Assembly (NCBI RefSeq): GCF_018449635.1
Contig: NZ_JAAVUV010000007.1
Coordinates: 248,001-312,000, forward strand
DNA from: Caballeronia sp. dw_276
GTDB lineage: Bacteria; Pseudomonadota; Gammaproteobacteria; Burkholderiales; Burkholderiaceae
Length of the DNA stretch: 64,000 bases
Direction: 5' to 3'
Positions 63,584 to 64,000 of this stretch are shown here, in pieces (positions within the stretch are counted from its first letter, which is position 1; each line of letters starts with the position of its first letter). The notes beneath the pieces are model-generated. The model did no database searches. It saw only the letters and a program-made list of their open reading frames with translations, and was not told where the DNA came from. The position numbers were made by a program, and so were the translations under genes.

Positions 63584-64000
63584 TTACATGGAGTTGAAAC
63601 TGACATTACGGAAGGCCTTTTTCTCCCTTGTTTCAACGACTTGGATGAAAATAATCTGTAATGCTGTAGATATATATGAGCAATTAAACCGAGCGACCAA
63701 CCTTCGCGACGGTATCGATATATTTGTGCCGCAATCTTCAGGCGCCGCCTGACGAGGCCACGGGATGGCTCAGCGAGGTCAACAATCGGATCAGCCCCGA
63801 CAAGCGTTTCATCCAGCACACTCCTTTCCGGCCGACCCAACCCGCTGTGCCGAAATGCGCATCCTCAATGCGACGAACTGCCAAGACGCCGCCAATTTGG
63901 TTTCCTAAATTGCTTGAGCGGTCGTCTCCTCGACACCGCATTGACGACGCGGGGAAATCCGCCTTGCCCGGGTATATCGGCCATGGTTCAGTCATGGTGC
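63584..64000. other. Region with no supported gene
   Basis: About 417 nt at the right end. Two overlapping open frames on the minus strand (63553-63840 and 63738-63995) have no recognised family, no good ribosome binding site, and cross the Fur box or each other. A frameshifted remnant is possible because they continue one another, but it is not shown. Confidence 0.4.

Noticed and set aside
63553-63995. Two overlapping minus-strand frames at the right end
   Set aside because: No family or ribosome binding site; one crosses the Fur box.

Overview
The window is a high-GC proteobacterial chromosome segment. Gene content (LysR, GntR and LacI regulators, a KGSADH-type sugar-acid route, glucarate dehydratase, a DipZ-type redox protein, OprB-like porin, FbpABC) and a dispersed repeat whose spurious peptides (HTGGEACG... 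type) are familiar from Burkholderia-group genomes point to Burkholderia sensu lato, most likely Paraburkholderia or Caballeronia. This placement is inference; no rRNA or tRNA gene is present to confirm it. No CRISPR array, integrase or transposase was seen.

Layout. 0.1-0.9 kb: a GntR/FCD regulator behind a palindromic operator. 1.1-6.5 kb: a compact plus-strand operon for a cobalt-type nitrile hydratase (COG0523 GTPase, DUF1097 membrane protein, beta, alpha, small maturation protein), the cobalt transporter CbtB-CbtA and a GlxA-type regulator. 6.6-11.5 kb: a LysR regulator, a secreted TIGR03118-like protein, a basic amino acid binding protein behind a strongly folded leader, and an aspartoacylase-like hydrolase. 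11.5-12.25 kb: a large imperfect inverted repeat with G-rich ends; a third partial copy lies at 41.9 kb. 12.2-19.9 kb: housekeeping and small genes (SDRs, FolE, serine acetyltransferase, small hydrophilic proteins). 19.9-23.2 kb: a sugar-acid operon (hydroxypyruvate isomerase, KGSADH, SMP-30 lactonase).

23.7-28.2 kb holds a self-contained regulatory module. A membrane histidine kinase and an NtrC-type regulator are preceded by a GG-N10-GC sigma-54 promoter. A second such promoter follows directly, in front of two paralogous genes made of a duplicated GDLDG...FPPH domain, one exported and one cytoplasmic. I do not recognise this family. 28.2-32.6 kb: a split chromate transporter, a PanE-like reductase, a GIY-YIG-like protein and 6-phosphogluconate dehydrogenase. 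32.7-34.5 kb: a two-gene unit of a DUF4365 putative nuclease overlapping an unrecognised protein with an OB-like C-terminus, behind a 40-nt inverted repeat that covers the ribosome binding site. It is the best candidate for an undescribed nucleic-acid-targeting or defence module.

34.5-40.2 kb: a LacI-controlled sugar ABC operon with a xylose-isomerase-like enzyme. 40.4-42.0 kb: a low-GC toxin/immunity-like pair beside a repeat remnant. 42.1-47.2 kb: a glucarate dehydratase and MFS gene divergent from a second MFS gene and a GntR regulator. 47.2-53.3 kb: a methyltransferase, a Tat-exported MsrB with DipZ, a secreted protein, and a divergent SDR/LysR pair. 53.2-55.7 kb: thiolase, SDR and MarR, with matching GTGCATATGCAC-type operators at marR and the SDR. 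55.7-63.6 kb: a six-gene minus-strand iron operon (OprB-like porin, beta-propeller, DyP peroxidase, FbpABC) behind a near-perfect Fur box.
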